NCBI GenBank assembly: GCA_025934735.1
Contig: JAICWP010000008.1
Span: 62,001 to 126,000, forward strand
Reading direction: 5' to 3'
From: Terriglobales bacterium
Lineage (GTDB): Bacteria > Acidobacteriota > Terriglobia > Terriglobales > Acidobacteriaceae
Length of the DNA: 64,000 bases
Shown here: one piece after another, positions 42,789-50,858 of the stretch
Layout of the letters: every line of letters starts with the position of its first letter
Position numbering within the stretch: position 1 is the first letter of the stretch
Made by a program: the position numbers and the translations under genes
The notes under the pieces: model-generated
Told to the model about the DNA's origin: nothing
What the model saw: the letters and a program-made list of their open reading frames with translations, nothing else
Database searches by the model: none

Positions 42789-43687
42789 GCCGGCGCTTTT
42801 TGGCAGTGCTAAACCGCGCTGCCGGCGGGGGCCGGTGCGGCAAATTGGTGGACGAAGCCCTGGGTCGGCTGCGCGCCGGCGGCATCGAATTGGAGCTGGC
42901 GGAAACCAGCCGGCCCGGACACGCCAGTGAAATCGCCCGCGAGGCCTACGCCCGCGGGCAGCGCAATTTCCTGGCAGTTGGCGGCGACGGCACCTCGTAC
43001 GAGATCGTCAATGGACTCTTTCCGCAGGCGGAAGGCGGCGAGCGGCCAACTCTCGGCTTTCTTCCTCTGGGCACCGGCAATTCCTTTCTTCGTGATTTCA
43101 GTGAGCGCGGGCTGGAGCACGCCACCCAGGCGCTGCTTTCAGGTAAACGCCATGCTTGCGATGTCCTCCGGCTAACCCACCGCGACGGCGTGCTGCATTA
43201 CATCAATCTGCTGAGCATGGGTTTTGCCGCTGATGTGGCCGCGGCGCGCATCCGACGTTTCAAAAACATGGGCGAGTTGGGATACCTGTTGGCCCTGTTC
43301 GTGTGCCTGGCCCGCCTGGACCGGCGCGCGTTTCCGGTGCGGCTGAACGGCGATGCGCAGGCCGACCAGAGGCGCTGCCTGTTCCTCACCTTCAACAACA
43401 GCAAGTTTACTGGTGGGAAGATGATGATCGCGCCCAAGGCAGAAATTGCCGACGGCCTTATCGAGTATGTGCGCTGGGGGCCGATTGGGCGCCTGGGGCT
43501 GCTCAGGAACTTGCCCGGCCTGTATGACGGGACGCATATCAAGCATCCCTTAGCGGAACGGCACGCGGCCAAGCACATTGAATTCGCATTGGACGCGCCG
43601 GTGGACGTGATGGTGGACGGTGAAGTCCTTCGTCTGCAATGCGAGAAGCTGGACGTGCTGCCCGGGGCGCTGGAAGTTGTGGCGTGA
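42785..43687 (+). CDS. diacylglycerol-kinase-family lipid kinase
   Basis: GTG 42785 overlaps the previous TGA by 4 bp, giving 300 residues. The DAGK catalytic-domain motifs are present: [16 protein letters not shown] (GGDGT at 66-70) and [12 protein letters not shown] (GTGNS at 96-100), then a beta-sandwich C-terminal domain with [13 protein letters not shown] and a final VDGEVLRLQ. It should phosphorylate a diacylglycerol-like or sphingoid lipid with ATP. As the last gene of the cluster it could supply a phosphorylated backbone for headgroup attachment. Confidence 0.88.
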   Translation: MSRRFLAVLNRAAGGGRCGKLVDEALGRLRAGGIELELAETSRPGHASEIAREAYARGQRNFLAVGGDGTSYEIVNGLFPQAEGGERPTLGFLPLGTGNSFLRDFSERGLEHATQALLSGKRHACDVLRLTHRDGVLHYINLLSMGFAADVAAARIRRFKNMGELGYLLALFVCLARLDRRAFPVRLNGDAQADQRRCLFLTFNNSKFTGGKMMIAPKAEIADGLIEYVRWGPIGRLGLLRNLPGLYDGTHIKHPLAERHAAKHIEFALDAPVDVMVDGEVLRLQCEKLDVLPGALEVVA

Positions 43688-43716
43688 AAGTCAGGAAACC
43701 GTAGTCGGACGAGCCT

Positions 43717-43859
43717 GGTGGCCCACTCAAGCGTCCTTTGCTTGAGTCGGGCGCTTTCTGAAGTACACGCGTCTAGGGACCCTGCCGCTTCAGTAGCGTG
43801 GCCGTTTTGTTCCGCAGCTATCATCTACTCAAGCCAGAAGCAGGCTTGAGTGGGCCACC
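43717..43859. repeat. 143-bp palindromic mini-element (MITE/REPIN-like)
   Basis: GGTGGCCCACTCAAGC (43717-43732) and GCTTGAGTGGGCCACC (43844-43859) are perfect 16-bp terminal inverted repeats. Each end also forms its own hairpin (ACTCAAGC...GCTTGAGT). A single related copy lies at 4569. There is no coding sequence inside. The layout, two REP units in inverted orientation around a short spacer, is that of a REPIN or a small non-autonomous element. Confidence 0.65.
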
Positions 43860-43863
43860 CGAC

Positions 43864-44265
43864 CTACCAAACCGGTTTTCCGTTCTCGTCGCGGAACACA
43901 AACGAGTCTTGCCCACGGGTAATCTCACGCGCCATGATGGTATCGGCATCGTTCAATTTCACCTTGGAGCCAATGACTTCGATCTCGTCACCCTTGTTGA
44001 ACACCATTTCGTAGCTCTTCACGTACTTGGTGGCGGCAAGGTGCAGTTCGATGGTGCTGCCATCCTGCACTTTCAGCGTGAGGTGGGCTCCCATGGTGCC
44101 GCTGATGGGACAGCTATAGTCGCGCACATCCACCACCGTGCCTTTCAGTTTAATCTCGGTGGACTTATCATACTTGGGCGTTTTTCCGTTGGTGGGTGCC
44201 TGATTGGCAGCCACCGCCACGCGGCCCAGCAACGCAACCAGCACAGCCAATGCCCAGGCTCTCAT
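43864..44265 (-). CDS. small secreted OB-fold-like protein
   Basis: This 133-residue protein starts at ATG 44265, behind GGAGAAACGACT. A signal peptide (MRAWALAVLVALLGRVAVAA) precedes a Lys/Thr-rich linker and a compact all-beta part (LKGTVVDVRDYSCPISGTMG, then KGDEIEVIGSKVKL) that reads like an OB-fold of the DUF5666 or 'BOF' type. It has one Cys in a CPISG segment, typical of a family of acidobacterial exported proteins. A perfect CRP-type site lies 73 bp upstream. Confidence 0.72.
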   Translation of the reverse strand: MRAWALAVLVALLGRVAVAANQAPTNGKTPKYDKSTEIKLKGTVVDVRDYSCPISGTMGAHLTLKVQDGSTIELHLAATKYVKSYEMVFNKGDEIEVIGSKVKLNDADTIMAREITRGQDSFVFRDENGKPVW

Positions 44266-44337
44266 AGTCGTTTCTCCTTGCAGCAGGCCGACTCACAGCC
44301 CCGGCATTTTCATTATGGAACCGGCTTGAACGCCGTA

Positions 44338-44355
44338 CTGTGACAATTATCACAG
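44338..44355. promoter_or_regulatory. perfect CRP-type site
   Basis: CTGTGA-CAATTA-TCACAG is an 18-bp stretch with perfect six-base arms that matches TGTGA-N6-TCACA at all core positions. It is 73 bp upstream of the minus-strand secreted-protein ATG (44265), a typical activator position. The gene on its other side ends here, so only the secreted protein can be its target. Confidence 0.6.
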
Positions 44356-44437
44356 GTGCATGTGAGCGGGATTACAGGTTCTTGCGGATAACAGAGAGGT
44401 AGGGCACAGACAAAGGCTGCCTGTGCCCGCGCAACGC

Positions 44438-45544
44438 TTAGCGGCTGACGGTTTCCTTCGCTTCCTTGGTCTTGTCGGTCTTGTCGGTGTCCTTGAGCTT
44501 GTCGAGGATGCCGACGGCCACGTCAATCAGGTCCTGGTCCACCTTGCGGTTCGCGCCGATGGCTTCCGCTAGGGAAACGGACACGATTTTGTTGCCGCGC
44601 AAAGCGGCCATGCAGCCGAATTCGCCGCGGTGCACCATGTCAATGGCGCCAATGCCGTAGCGGGTGGCCAGCACGCGGTCGAAGGCGCTGGGCGAGCCGC
44701 CGCGCTGGATGTGTCCCAGCACCACGGCGCGGGTTTCAAACCCGGTGAGGCGCTCGATTTCGCGGGCCAGGATGTTGCCAATGCCACCGAGGCGGGCGTG
44801 GCCGAACTCGTCGGTGCCCAGGTTATTGACCACGGGAGCGCCGTGCTGGCGGTCCATGTCGCTGGCAAACTTGGCGCCTTCGGCCACCACCACGATGCTG
44901 AAATAGCGGCCGCGGGCATGCCGCAGGCGAATTGTCTCGGCTACTTCCTCAATGTCGAACGGCTTTTCGGGAATCAGGATAACGTCGGCGCCCCCGGCAA
45001 TGCCGCTGTACATGGCGATCCAGCCGGAATCCCGGCCCATCACCTCCACCACCATCACGCGGTTGTGGGCTTCGGCCGTGGTGTGCACGCGGTCAATGGC
45101 GCTGGTGGCGACGTTCACGGCGGTGTCAAAGCCGAAGGTGAAGTCGGTGCCGCTCAGGTCGTTGTCAATGGTTTTGGGCACGCCCACCACTTTCACGCCC
45201 ATCTCGTGCAGGCGCAGGGCCACGGAGATAGTGTCATCGCCGCCAATCGCCACCAGAGCGTCAACCTTGTTGTTCTTTAAATTTTCGATGCAGCGGGTAA
45301 GGCCGTTTTCATGCTTCCCGGGGTTGGTGCGCGAGGTGCGCAGGATGGTGCCGCCGCGGGGAAGAATACCGCCTACGCTGGAAAGGTCGAGAGGCTGGGT
45401 CTTGTTCTCCTGCACGCCGCGCCAGCCTTCCAGGAAGCCGACAAATTCGTCTTTGTAATGGAAAACGCCCTTGCGGACCACCGCACGAATCACAGCGTTA
45501 AGCCCGGGGCAGTCACCGCCACCGGTAAGAATTCCAACCTTCAT
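44438..45544 (-). CDS. pfkA: 6-phosphofructokinase, PPi-type residues
   Basis: This 368-residue phosphofructokinase begins MKVGILTGGGDCPGLNAVIR. Two residues decide the phosphate donor: ATP enzymes have GGDGS and PGTIDND, while PPi enzymes have GGDDT and PKTIDND. Here they are GGDDT (Asp104) and PKTIDND (Lys124), so it should use pyrophosphate, as in the group III enzymes of actinomycetes and others. Catalytic TIDND and MGRDSGWIA motifs are intact. The reversible PPi reaction would serve both glycolysis and gluconeogenesis. The C-terminal 20 residues are Lys/Thr/Asp-rich (KDTDKTDKTKEAKE), a low-complexity tail. A palindrome lies 112 bp upstream. Confidence 0.9.
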   Translation of the reverse strand: MKVGILTGGGDCPGLNAVIRAVVRKGVFHYKDEFVGFLEGWRGVQENKTQPLDLSSVGGILPRGGTILRTSRTNPGKHENGLTRCIENLKNNKVDALVAIGGDDTISVALRLHEMGVKVVGVPKTIDNDLSGTDFTFGFDTAVNVATSAIDRVHTTAEAHNRVMVVEVMGRDSGWIAMYSGIAGGADVILIPEKPFDIEEVAETIRLRHARGRYFSIVVVAEGAKFASDMDRQHGAPVVNNLGTDEFGHARLGGIGNILAREIERLTGFETRAVVLGHIQRGGSPSAFDRVLATRYGIGAIDMVHRGEFGCMAALRGNKIVSVSLAEAIGANRKVDQDLIDVAVGILDKLKDTDKTDKTKEAKETVSR

Positions 45545-45655
45545 CTGCAGCTCCCATCAGCTCATGGTCTCGCCCAGGCGGGTGAAGGACCAGCACGGCG
45601 ACCCTTGCGGTTCGGCCCACAACCTGGCCTTGGCGGGAAGAAACTAGACTACCAC

Positions 45656-45671
45656 GTTTGCGAGCGCAAAC
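45656..45671. promoter_or_regulatory. perfect 16-bp palindrome upstream of pfkA
   Basis: GTTTGCG-AG-CGCAAAC lies 112 bp upstream of the pfkA start on its strand. The form recalls LacI- or GntR-type operators, but no such regulator is nearby. Confidence 0.35.
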
Positions 45672-45750
45672 TGCTGCTGCGGCAGGGATTGTCAAGATGA
45701 AGGGATGTGTGGCGGCCAAACATTGCCGACATGCCACTCTAGATTTTTGC

Positions 45751-46506
45751 TCAGCGGCGGGGACCGATGTTGACCGCCTGCTGTCCGCGCGCGAGAGTGT
45801 GGAAGGCATAAAGTTGTGCGGGCGGCTGGCTGGCCGGCGCCGCCGGTTGATCCGAATCAGGCGTTGATTGGCTGGCCTCGGGCAGTTGTTGGCTGGGTTC
45901 AATGGTGAAGTAGTAGTGGGTATCGGAGTTCAAGCCTTTGAGGACCACGCGATGGGTCGTGGGAGTCCACGGCGCCTTGGCCGTGTGGTCGAGCTTCTGC
46001 GCGTCAGTGCCATAGTGGACCGTGAAGGAGGCGGGCAGATTGGTGGACCAGGCGATGATGGCGGAATCAGGAGTAATTTGCTCGAACAGAGGACCGTTGG
46101 TGATGCGCACATTGCTGTCGCGGCTGTAGCCCAGCGGCTGGGTGGTGAACTGGCCGATTGCGCTCCTGGTGCCGTCCGGCTGCAGGATGGCGAGATAATA
46201 GGTGGTTCCGGGTTGCAGCTTGCTCACGCTGACTTCGTGGGTGGTAGTGGTCCAGGGTCTCTGCACACGGTAGGGTTGATCGTTCGGCGCTGTGCCATAG
46301 ACCAGGATGCTCTCTTCGGGCGCGGTCGTCTGCCACCACACCACGGCGGAACTGCTGGTCACTTTTTCTGGAATCGGGCCGGCGACCACCTGAGCGTCGC
46401 TGGACGACGACATACTCCGCTCCGCGTCCGGCAAAGACTGGGCCAGCAAGGCTGTTCCGAGCCCCAGAAACAATAACCCCGTTAAAAGTGCGAGCGTTCT
46501 CCTCAT
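45751..46506 (-). CDS. secreted protein with two fibronectin-III-like domains
   Basis: ATG 46506 gives 251 residues with a signal peptide (MRRTLALLTGLLFLGLGTAL); the frame extends upstream to 46545. Two similar domains follow, each with a TSSSAVVWWQT or TPDSAIIAWST strand, then YGT...LDHTAKAPW or YGTAPNDQPY and a final THxVxLxxLxxxTxYY strand, the pattern of fibronectin III and of purple-acid-phosphatase N-terminal domains. There is no catalytic domain. The C-terminal Pro/Gln/Ser-rich tail may be a linker. It is likely a periplasmic adhesion or binding protein. Confidence 0.72.
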   Translation of the reverse strand: MRRTLALLTGLLFLGLGTALLAQSLPDAERSMSSSSDAQVVAGPIPEKVTSSSAVVWWQTTAPEESILVYGTAPNDQPYRVQRPWTTTTHEVSVSKLQPGTTYYLAILQPDGTRSAIGQFTTQPLGYSRDSNVRITNGPLFEQITPDSAIIAWSTNLPASFTVHYGTDAQKLDHTAKAPWTPTTHRVVLKGLNSDTHYYFTIEPSQQLPEASQSTPDSDQPAAPASQPPAQLYAFHTLARGQQAVNIGPRR

Positions 46507-46741
46507 CTGCGGATGTGCCCTGAAAATGGTGCGGCTGCACGGCAACGAAACGGCGGCAATTGCTTGGATGTGCTCGCCTGAAAACCGGGTGGCCTCCCAA
46601 ACGCAGCAGGGCAGCTGGCCTGAGTTGCTGGATAATCGGTAGTGGTGGCTATCAGGTTGTGTAGCCCCTTCCAGGCACCAGCTACAAACTGCTAACTACC
46701 AACTGCCAGCCATCAACTCCCTTTGGTGTAAGATTTTTGCC

Positions 46742-47245
46742 ATGCGGGTCCTGGGCATTGACTGCGGCACCGAATACACGGGATACGGTGTAGTCGAGCA
46801 AGCTGAGGACGGGCGCCTGAGTTGCCGCGCGGTGGGCGCTATCCGGCTGAACAGCCGCGAACCGCTGGCGGCGCGGCTGCACACCATCTTCAACCGCCTG
46901 AGCGAACTTATTCAGCAACACCAGCCGGATGATGTGGCGATCGAAGATGTGTTCTATGCGCTGAACGCCAAGTCGGCTCTCAAGCTGGGACAAGTGCGCG
47001 GCGTGGCCATGCTGGCGGCGGCTGCCGCCGGGCGACCCGTAGCCGAGTATGCGCCCCTGAGCATCAAGTCGGCAGTGGTGGGTTATGGCCGCGCGGAGAA
47101 ATCGCAGGTGCAGCACATGGTCGCCCGGCTGCTCTGCCTGGAATCCTTGCCCCAGCCCTCCGATGCCGCGGACGCGCTGGCCATCGCCATCTGCCACCTG
47201 CACACTGCGGCCACGCTGGCCCGCCAGGCGGCAGCACAAACCTAA
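46742..47245 (+). CDS. ruvC: Holliday junction resolvase RuvC
   Basis: This 167-residue protein is of normal RuvC length. The four catalytic acids are present: Asp7 in LGIDCGTEYTGYG, Glu68 in DVAIEDVF, and Asp141 and Asp144 in PSDAADALAIAICH. It cuts four-way junctions during recombination and works with RuvAB. The ruvA and ruvB genes are not beside it. The next gene starts 10 bp downstream and is unrelated. Confidence 0.93.
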   Translation: MRVLGIDCGTEYTGYGVVEQAEDGRLSCRAVGAIRLNSREPLAARLHTIFNRLSELIQQHQPDDVAIEDVFYALNAKSALKLGQVRGVAMLAAAAAGRPVAEYAPLSIKSAVVGYGRAEKSQVQHMVARLLCLESLPQPSDAADALAIAICHLHTAATLARQAAAQT

Positions 47246-47255
47246 GGAAATGAAC

Positions 47256-47957
47256 ATGCGATTTGGCCGGTTTCTGCTGCTTCCAATCCTGTTTATCTTG
47301 CCCCTGGCCCTGCTCGCGCAGGTTCCCAACCTGCATCCGCAGCAGACTTTCACCCCCGAGCCCATTGTCAGCTTTTCCCTGGAGCTGACCGGCGCCGTGC
47401 CGCCGTACTATTCCATTTCCGTGGAAAGCACGGGCAAAGCCGCCTACCGTTCCAGCCCGGTGCCCGGGGACATGGCAGGCGACCCTTACATCACGAAGTT
47501 TGTGGTTTCGCAGTCGGCCCGCGCCCGCATTTTCGAACTGGCTAAAAAGCTGCATTACTTCAAGGGCGATTACGACTACCACAAAGGGCGGCTGGCAAAC
47601 ACTGGCGTCAAGACTCTTTATTACACCGACGAGAAGACCAACAACTCCACCACCTATAACTATTCCAGCAACCAGGACATCCAGGAGTTGACCCGCCTCT
47701 TTCAGGGCATTTCCACGACCATGGAGTTCGGCCGCCGGCTCACCTACTACTATGACCACCAGAAGCTCGGATTAGACGAGGAACTGAAGCGCATGGACCA
47801 GATGGCGCAGGAAGGAGCGCTCGCCGAATTGCAGGCGGTGGCGCCCATCCTGCAGAAGATTGCCGGCGATTCGCAGGTGATGCACATTGACCAGCAGCAT
47901 GCCCAGCACCTGCTGCACATGGGCTCGGCGGGCTCGGCAGGCTCGGGTCGGCGCTAG
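47256..47957 (+). CDS. secreted protein of unknown function
   Basis: ATG 47256 lies 7 nt after AGGA; ATG 47250 is too close to that site. The 233-residue product has a signal peptide (MRFGRFLLLPILFILPLALL, cleavage before QVPNL). The first half of the mature part is beta-rich (YYSISVESTGKAAYRSSPVP); the second is helical with Tyr- and Gln-rich stretches. The tail GSAGSAGSGRR comes from a 9-bp tandem repeat. It follows ruvC closely, probably by read-through rather than function. No family is recognised. Confidence 0.65.
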   Translation: MRFGRFLLLPILFILPLALLAQVPNLHPQQTFTPEPIVSFSLELTGAVPPYYSISVESTGKAAYRSSPVPGDMAGDPYITKFVVSQSARARIFELAKKLHYFKGDYDYHKGRLANTGVKTLYYTDEKTNNSTTYNYSSNQDIQELTRLFQGISTTMEFGRRLTYYYDHQKLGLDEELKRMDQMAQEGALAELQAVAPILQKIAGDSQVMHIDQQHAQHLLHMGSAGSAGSGRR

Positions 47958-48076
47958 CGGGCTGCCTTCGTAACCAGCCTCGAAATATGGGCTTGGGCTC
48001 CCGCTGCTACTCTGGTTGCAACCGGGCGTACAATTAAAGCGTCTAATAGGGGAGAGAATTTCCCCAGGAGTTTCCC

Positions 48077-49435
48077 ATGACCCAGCGAGCAAGCAAAACG
48101 CTTCTCCTGCTGGCGGTCTTTGTCTGCGGGCTGTTCACCATTTCCGCCCTCGCCGATAGCCAGGTAAGAATTGTTCGCTTGAGCGACCTTGATGGCGACG
48201 TGCAGATGGACCACGGCACCGGCTATGAAAAAGCCCTGCGCAACATGCCTATTACCCAGGGTGTGAAGCTGTGGACCAAGGAGGGCGGCCTCGCAGAGGT
48301 GGAGTTTGAAGACGGCAGCACGGTGCGCCTCACCCCCAACACCATCGTGGAGTTTCCGCAATTGTCGCTGCGCGATACCGGCGCCAAATTGAGCACGGTG
48401 GAAGTCAAACAGGGCACGGCCTATTTCAACATTGGCAAGCAGAAGAAGGACGAATTCACAGTCCAGTTTGGCGACCAGCACGCGCTGATCAAGAACGCGG
48501 CCAGCTTCCGCATTGACCGCCATGACGCGCAGGCTAAGCTTTCCGTCACCAAGGGCGAGCTGCAGGTGCAAGGCCCTTCGGGCGAAGTGAAAGTTGCCAA
48601 GAATCACACTTTGGACATCAACCTGGGCGCGAATGGTAGTTATCAGGTCGCCAAAGGCATCGAACCCGACCAGTATGACAAGTGGAATAAGCAGGAAGGC
48701 CAGTTTCAGAACCAGTACAACTACGGCAACGCGGTTACCAGTTCCTGGCCTTACAGCTACGGCCTGGCGGACCTGAACTATTACGGCAACTACTTCTACC
48801 AGCCGGGCTGGGGATGGTTATGGCAGCCCTACTACATGGGAGCTGGCTGGAATCCTTATATGAATGGCGCCTGGAGTTGGTATCCGGGCGTGGGCTACAC
48901 CTTCGTCTCGCAGTATCCCTGGGGCTGGATGCCCTATCGTTACGGCAACTGGGCATTTGTTCCGGGCTGGGGATGGGCCTGGCAGCCGGCCGGTTTTTAC
49001 GGCTGGAATGCGGCGCCGGTGATTGTGAATCCTCCGGCGGGCTTTAGAGCTCCTGCTCCCCCAGTAACCACGGTGAGCGGCCATCCCACTGTGCCGATTA
49101 ACCCGGTGACACGCAATCCGCGCTCGCCGATGGCCCTCCGAGAACTGCCGGCGGGCCGTACCGCGGTAGAAGGCGGTAGGCCGGGACGTATGGTAACCAA
49201 TGTTCCTGTGCACGGCGGGAGCATGCAGCAGGGATCGGTAAACCGAGGGATGATGGGCCCGCACGGAACCAGCATGACTCCGCGTGGCTCGATTGCCCGC
49301 TCGCCGGGCATGACCTCGCCTCGCATGTCAGCGCCGCGCATGGGCGGCTTCGGCGGGTTTGGCACTGCGGCAAGAAGCTCGACTGCGGGCACTTCACGTC
49401 CCGCCAGCTCTACATCCTCGACACCACATCACTAG
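48077..49435 (+). CDS. FecR-domain secreted protein with Trp/Tyr-rich tail
   Basis: This 452-residue protein has a signal peptide (MTQRASKTLLLLAVFVCGLF) and a FecR domain (about 45-200: LWTKEGGLAEVEFEDGSTVR, then GTAYFNIGK). From about 225 a repeat-rich region follows, with units such as YFYQPGWGWLWQPYY, WYPGVGYTFVSQYPWGW and FVPGWGWAWQPAGFYGW, the DUF6600 pattern. The last 110 residues are Pro/Gly/Arg/Met-rich and probably disordered. FecR domains usually sense signals near the outer membrane, but no sigma factor or receptor gene is adjacent, so it may be structural. Confidence 0.8.
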   Translation: MTQRASKTLLLLAVFVCGLFTISALADSQVRIVRLSDLDGDVQMDHGTGYEKALRNMPITQGVKLWTKEGGLAEVEFEDGSTVRLTPNTIVEFPQLSLRDTGAKLSTVEVKQGTAYFNIGKQKKDEFTVQFGDQHALIKNAASFRIDRHDAQAKLSVTKGELQVQGPSGEVKVAKNHTLDINLGANGSYQVAKGIEPDQYDKWNKQEGQFQNQYNYGNAVTSSWPYSYGLADLNYYGNYFYQPGWGWLWQPYYMGAGWNPYMNGAWSWYPGVGYTFVSQYPWGWMPYRYGNWAFVPGWGWAWQPAGFYGWNAAPVIVNPPAGFRAPAPPVTTVSGHPTVPINPVTRNPRSPMALRELPAGRTAVEGGRPGRMVTNVPVHGGSMQQGSVNRGMMGPHGTSMTPRGSIARSPGMTSPRMSAPRMGGFGGFGTAARSSTAGTSRPASSTSSTPHH

Positions 49436-49458
49436 AGAGCAAAGCTGATTTCTAATCA

Positions 49459-49485
49459 GGGCGGCCTGCGGGTTGCCCTTTTTTG
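49459..49485 (+). terminator. intrinsic terminator after the FecR gene
   Basis: GGGCGGCC-TGCG-GGTTGCCC forms an eight-pair stem with two G-T pairs, followed by a run of six T. It ends about 50 bp after the stop. Confidence 0.75.
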
Positions 49486-49581
49486 TTGGGGAGAGCAGCT
49501 TTGAAGTTTAGGGGGCGAAGGCGTGCCACAAGCAGCCTGTGCTTTCCGGCTGCCAATGCCAACTACTTCCCTGGCTGCTAA

Positions 49582-50250
49582 CTACTGCTGTTTGTGGTTC
49601 CGCCGGTGCCCCACCAGGCCCGCCTCAAACGAGCGCTGGTCCAGTCGCGCCAGGCGCTTGGCCATACCCGGCTTCAGCAGCGGGTAATGGTGGACCTCGA
49701 ACAGGTGGAAGGGAATGAACCACACGGCCTTGTCGGTAGTCATCCAGTTGAGCGGGTCGAAGCGGGCCAAATTCACGGGGCGGGAAAAGGCGCGCAGCGA
49801 GAGCTGGCGGCGCAGGTTGAAGTAGCCTTCAAAGTAGCTAAGGGCCAGCTCGCGCAGCGTGCGGTAAACCGGCTGGCGCCCGCGACAACCGGAGTAATTA
49901 GACTTGGCGATGGCTCCCCAGGCGCCGCCCATGCGGTAGACCGCGACCACGTGGTCGGTATCGCGCTCGGCTTCCAGGTCAATGACTAGCGGCGGGTAGC
50001 CGATGGCGCGCAGGGCGGCGGCGGCGAAAATCGCGCCCTCGAGGCAGTGGGCGGTGCGCTCTCGCAGCACGCGCCGAGGCGACCACGCGGTGTCAGCCAG
50101 GTGGTAATCCATTTCGTCCAGAAAGCGCTGGATGCCTTGCGGAGTCTTCATCGCCCGCAGCTGGCGCAGCTCCGCCGTGGTGAAGCCAAAATTGCCGTTG
50201 AGCATGGGTTGGCAGCAGTGTGGTGTGCCGCGGAGGAGTTTGTCAACCAA
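49582..50250 (-). CDS. transglutaminase-like protein
   Basis: TTG 50250 gives 222 residues; ATG 50205 is an alternative start of about 207 residues, and neither has a clear ribosome-binding site. The catalytic triad pattern of a transglutaminase-like fold is suggested by RTAHCLEGAIFAAAALRAIG (Cys), DTDHVVAVY (His) and a later Asp or Asn (KSNYSG). Relatives act as cysteine proteases or cross-linking enzymes. There is no signal peptide. It converges with the FecR gene and stands alone. Confidence 0.65.
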   Translation of the reverse strand: MVDKLLRGTPHCCQPMLNGNFGFTTAELRQLRAMKTPQGIQRFLDEMDYHLADTAWSPRRVLRERTAHCLEGAIFAAAALRAIGYPPLVIDLEAERDTDHVVAVYRMGGAWGAIAKSNYSGCRGRQPVYRTLRELALSYFEGYFNLRRQLSLRAFSRPVNLARFDPLNWMTTDKAVWFIPFHLFEVHHYPLLKPGMAKRLARLDQRSFEAGLVGHRRNHKQQ

Positions 50251-50345
50251 TTCCAGTTCTCGGTACCTGCTACCCCAGTACCCCGCTGCATAGCCATTAA
50301 GAGTGAGAAATCCTGTTTACGCCATTTGAGTTGCAGATCGAGAAA

Positions 50346-50371
50346 AGCCCCGAACAAAGTTCGGGGCTAAG
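50346..50371 (-). terminator. terminator for the small exported-protein gene
   Basis: AGCCCCGAAC-AAA-GTTCGGGGCT is a perfect ten-pair stem. Read on the minus strand it is followed by TTTTCTCG, which fits an intrinsic terminator for the gene ending at 50463. Confidence 0.7.
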
Positions 50372-50462
50372 TTTACTTGTCCGCGATTAGCGCAGTCCGG
50401 GGCCCTTTTCATGAACCAAGTAGTGCCCATGCGCCCAGCATCCCTGTAGGCGGGCGTCGCCG

Positions 50463-50858
50463 TTAATGGCTAGAGACGGGTTCGGTCACGTCTGATCCGT
50501 GAATCAGGTCGTGAGTGTGGTCGTCACCGACGATTGCAATGGTATGCAGCACCTGACTACCCTTGCTGTTCGGGAAAAAGACGATCTTCGTAGTCTCATG
50601 GATGCGATTTTCCCCGTTCAGCAGTATGTTGTTGTTGGCTACAAGGACGGACTGGGCCGTATCCACATTTTGAATCATAAGGTTGTGCCCTGGCGTGTAC
50701 GTCCTCACAACGTACGTTCCCCTGGGAAGCGTTGTGCCATTAACGATGAAATCAAACGTCGCATCAAAGGTCGCTACTGTGGTCCACTGGTTTTGGGCCA
50801 CGGCGGAACCTGTGAGCAAGAGTGAGAATGCTATTAACATCACCAAACGAGATTTCAT
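50463..50858 (-). CDS. small exported protein
   Basis: ATG 50858 follows GAGGG; the frame extends to 50873. The 131-residue product has a signal peptide (MKSRLVMLIAFSLLLTGSAV, cleavage before QNQW) and a small beta-rich domain: VATFDATFDFIVNGTTLPRG, then TYVVRTY and a final segment ending DVTEPVSSH. This pattern, a short 'TLPAGTYxV' domain, recurs in many small acidobacterial exported proteins of unknown role. A terminator follows it on the minus strand. Confidence 0.65.
   Translation of the reverse strand: MKSRLVMLIAFSLLLTGSAVAQNQWTTVATFDATFDFIVNGTTLPRGTYVVRTYTPGHNLMIQNVDTAQSVLVANNNILLNGENRIHETTKIVFFPNSKGSQVLHTIAIVGDDHTHDLIHGSDVTEPVSSH

Noticed and set aside
32526-43687. OleABCD-type hydrocarbon cluster
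   Set aside because: A reductase-like SDR and ligases are present, but there is no OleA thiolase-like gene and an acyl carrier protein is included.
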